From NCBI RefSeq assembly GCF_014633365.1, contig NC_068352.1, positions 5,324,393-5,388,392 of the forward strand: a stretch of 64,000 nucleotides of DNA. The letters are read 5' to 3'. Position numbers and translations under genes: made by a program. The notes under the pieces are model-generated. The model saw only the letters and a program-made list of their open reading frames with translations. It ran no database searches and was not told where the DNA came from. Below, in pieces: positions 61,041-64,000 of this stretch (position 1 is the first letter of the stretch; each line of letters begins with the position of its first letter). Source of the stretch: Diospyros lotus (Eukaryota; Streptophyta; Magnoliopsida; Ericales; Ebenaceae).

Positions 61041-61298
61041 GCCTGCATGGACAGTCCAATTGGTCAAGAAGGGGCATAAAGTGTCTTTCGTGATGAATCT
61101 TAAACCAAGACCGAAGATTGACTCTCGCAAGCGACAGTATGGGGTACCTCTCTCCAAAGTGAGGGGGCTCCTTGTGCGCAGTGAACCCGAATCTAGTCAC
61201 TGTGTCCGACTAGGTCACCATGATTAATCTCCCCCCACGTCCTGTCGGGTCAGGTGTGGGGGGCGCCCGGATTGAGCGATTTCATCTTTTGGACCAAG
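61041..61298 (+). mobile_element. tRNA-derived SINE, 258 bp, with target duplication
   Basis: The left part has a Pol III-like box A (CCAATTGGTCAAGAAGG) and box B-like GAAGATTGACTCTCGC about 50 bases later, followed by a tRNA-unrelated body. AAAATGCATATGCTTC (61025-61040) and AAGACGCATATGCTTC (61299-61314) flank it as a 16-base duplication with two differences, the long variable duplication expected for LINE-mobilised SINEs. The exact family is not recognised. Confidence 0.7.
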
Positions 61299-61564
61299 AA
61301 GACGCATATGCTTCTATTAATCTTAACAAATTAATAACTTTTTCTTTTATAAATTATTAATTATTTTTAAAAAATTATAGACAGTATAAAAAGTTTTTAT
61401 ATTTTTTACAAAATAAAAACTTTTTATTAGGAAAAGTATTTATAATTTATATGTCTAAGAGAGTGGGTCCTAGCCCAAGACAGATTCAAGAGGAACAATT
61501 CCTGAAGACATTTCTAATATAGTAATCCCTAGAAGACCCTCTAGATTATGGCCCCTAAAAGCCT

Positions 61565-63793
61565 CTTTATGGTCCTAGAAATTAAGTTTTAAATACGAAA
61601 TTCGCTTTTAGGAAACAAACTTTGATTGTGGTGTGGGACACATGAGCTATCACTATTGTATAAACATAAAATTGGGGAAAATTTCACATAAATCTGAACA
61701 CATCACAAATAAAAATAAACCTAGAATAATATGCATTAGATATAGGTTTTGGGTAGGAACCTAGATTTTGGGGCTTGGGAGAAAGAAAGAAAGCAATGTA
61801 AAAAGAGTGATTAGGAAAGATCTATGATTATTGCCGTCATGAAAGAGAACCACCAATATTGTTGCCATAAGCTACTTCAAGAACTCGCCCCCCACCCCCA
61901 CCACTCGATGATTGATCTCTCTCTCCCTTTCTTGTTTCAAGGTGATACAAATCCTTTTATTGATAGGGTTCAACAACCCCTTGCAATGTCAAAGCAATTG
62001 TTTTAATTTTCATATTAGTTTTTAAAATATATTTTTGAAAATGTATTTTACACATATATTTAGTTTTATAGAGTTTTGTTAGATTAAGAGATGAGTAAAT
62101 TAAATTTGTTCGCCCATAAAAAATTAAGGCAACAAGTAAAATTAAAGAAATATAACACACAAGGATATATATTGGTTCAGTTATGCCTACTCCATTATCT
62201 TGACTTTTCACCAAGGATTTAATCAAACCGACTTACTTGATTAACTTTTGAAACAAGTTTAGCTACAAACCTTTACAACTAGTGGCTTTTCAATAGATTC
62301 AACCACAATCAATGCCTTTTATTAGTGTAAAACGTAACCTTTACAATGTCACAAATAGAAATGTGAAAAGGAATTCAAGAGAAGATATAAGATTAACAAG
62401 ATTATGGACTCCTCTCTTGGGTATACAAGGAGATAGAAAGGTAAACTAAAATAAACTCAATTTCTCCACTTTTGGATAAATAAGCAAGACTCTTGATTGT
62501 AAGCTCTTAGAATTCTCAAGGTCTTTCTTTCTTTTTAGTTCACAGCCTTTTTTTTTCATTAGGCATCCAAGTCCTTTTATAGTGTTTTGCTATTCAATGC
62601 TACTGTTGAGTTGTCTTTCAAGAAAGAGAATGTTCCCTTTTTGTGTCTTAACTGCTATATTTTGTCTCTACAAGACTTCAAAATTCAATTAGAATATCAT
62701 AAGTTGTGTACAATTTGTCTAAAGATCATTTTATGTTCTGAAAAGTAGAAACAGATCGGATATAATAAGTTGTAATTGCTATAAATTCTAAATTCAGATA
62801 GATATTACTCAAATACAAATCTGTGTTTACTCGACTAAGTTTGATCTTTATTGGATTGTATTAGTTTTGTAATCAACTATTTTTATAGCTTACTCAAGTA
62901 TAAACTACCGTTTACTCGATTAAATTTTTAACACAAAAAAATTCAACACATACTCAATTATAAAATGCTATTTATTCAAGTACACAATATTCTTTACTCG
63001 ATTACAAATTTTAGTACTCGATTAATTTTATGGTCCAGAGACTTAGCATATTTCATACATGTATTTACTCAATTACAAAAACAAGTTACTTGAGTACATA
63101 TGATACATTACTCAATTAATACTTTAAGTACTCAATTACAAAGACAATCTACTCATACATATGATATGTTACTTGATTAATACTTCAAGTACTAAATTAA
63201 AAAAACAATCAAGAGTTTGAAAGATATATACTTGATTACAAATTCTATTCACTCGATCGAGTACAAACAAATCATTACTCGGTTACAAAAATTAATTACT
63301 CGAATATACCTAATTTGTAATCGATTATTTATTGAGTAGGCAATGCTTACTCAATTACAAACAATATGCACTTGATTATAAAAACTTACTTACTTTGAAT
63401 TTGGCCTATGGCTTTCTTGACAAAGGAAATACTCGATTATATACAAAGAATTTTACTCAAGCAAATGAACTAAACCATGCATTTACTCAATTAGAAAAAG
63501 CTTATTACTCAATTATAACTTTGATTAACTCGATTACTATAAATCTTACACACTGTTTTGATCATTATCATTTAATATAAATTTACTTATTTCCTCATCA
63601 AATCAAAACAAACAAATTACTCAACAAGTTTATATATAAACATCAGAAAGCATATATTTTTTGTAAATATTTTGATAAAATATTATTTTCAATTAATATA
63701 TGGAGTGAGGAGGCAAAGTTGTTTTATTTTATCTTTTAATGGCAAAGTAAGCCATTGTTATTTTAAAAAGTAAAGGGCTAGCGTCTACAATTA
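61565..63793 (+). repeat. Repeat family X, copy F
   Basis: It starts within the segment after TGGTAGTTCAGTTGG (AAGTTTTAAATACGAAATTCG) and continues with the same order as copies A and B. It is interrupted by insertion Y at 62067 and by a MITE at 63794. Its uninterrupted TATAGAGTTTTGTTAGATTA serves as the empty site for the hAT element of copy A. Confidence 0.65.
62067..63626 (+). mobile_element. LTR-like insertion Y, 1560 bp, TSD AGTTT
   Basis: Comparison with copy B (TTTAGTTTATATATAAAC uninterrupted) places the insertion between AGTTT at 62062-62066 and AGTTT at 63627-63631. The ends are TATAGAG and CTCAACA; read as inverted termini, TATAGAG against TGTTGAG, this may be a mutated TG...CA LTR. 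The centre holds the TACTCGATTACAAA array (62800-63545). No coding sequence. Confidence 0.65.
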
Positions 63794-64000
63794 GGGTGTG
63801 TTTGATTACAAGGGTGGAAAGAAAATGAATTCTAAGAAATTAAATTACCTAGAATTAAATTCTAAGAAAAATATCAATTGAAGGCGTTTGATTACCTTAA
63901 TTTTCTACCTAGAAATTACTTAAAAATAAATCAAATATATTACACAAAATATTCAAAAAACCAAATATATATACACAAATATACATACACGCAGCTTCAG
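63794..64000. mobile_element. Tourist-like MITE, cut off by the window end
   Basis: It begins GGGTGTGTTTGATTACAAGG after TTA (63791-63793), matching the terminus of the MITE at 40682-40919. Copy A has the uninterrupted sequence CTACAATTAAAGTAAA. The right end lies outside the window. Confidence 0.75.

Noticed and set aside
61041..61120. A functional tRNA gene
   Set aside because: Box A and B are present but the sequence does not fold as a tRNA with acceptor stem; it is better explained as a SINE head.

Overview
This window is a transposon-rich, AT-rich stretch of plant nuclear chromosome, probably from a woody dicot or magnoliid. The evidence is a seven-exon plant terpene synthase with short introns, a plant-specific DUF761-type gene, and typical plant mobile elements: CACTA, hAT, Harbinger MITEs, a Helitron, LINE, SINE and Ty3/gypsy remnants. 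I see no rRNA, tRNA gene, CRISPR array or operon. Species cannot be named from the sequence alone.

Only two host genes are supported. (1) 22494-23177 (+) encodes a 227-residue acidic membrane protein with a C-terminal DUF761-like tail. It has a TATA box and looks intact. (2) 57817-60504 (-) is a complete seven-exon TPS-a-type terpene synthase of 553 codons. Its catalytic motifs are present, but codon 98 is TAG and the intron 5 acceptor looks damaged, so it is probably a very young pseudogene.

Layout: 1-2144 non-coding; 2145-6880 decayed CACTA transposon; 8466-10961 solo LTR; 11265-20790 repeat family X split by a nest of LTRs, one containing another LTR that contains a Helitron; 20996-21312 palindromic TRIM-like element; 22494-23177 DUF761 gene; 23634-24766 Harbinger-type element; 25356-28052 solo LTR; 29204-42740 two adjacent X copies carrying a hAT element (32255-35906), an inserted solo LTR and two MITEs; 43206-49873 LTR with LINE and CACTA debris; 49976-51430 hAT and X fragments; 53419-55573 solo LTR; 56470-57080 gypsy gag remnant; 57817-60504 terpene synthase and its promoter; 61041-61298 SINE; 61565-64000 another X copy with an inserted LTR-like element and a MITE cut by the window end.

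Many insertions can be bounded to the base from target-site duplications, and several also by an uninterrupted paralogous copy inside this same window. The most unusual shared signals are arrays of short palindromes with a TCGA core in several related LTRs, a conserved TTTACCTGGAATG block, AACTTGCA motif arrays, and tRNA-like box A/box B segments in three LTRs. None of these is a proven new system. They are the parts of the window that ordinary gene annotation does not explain.
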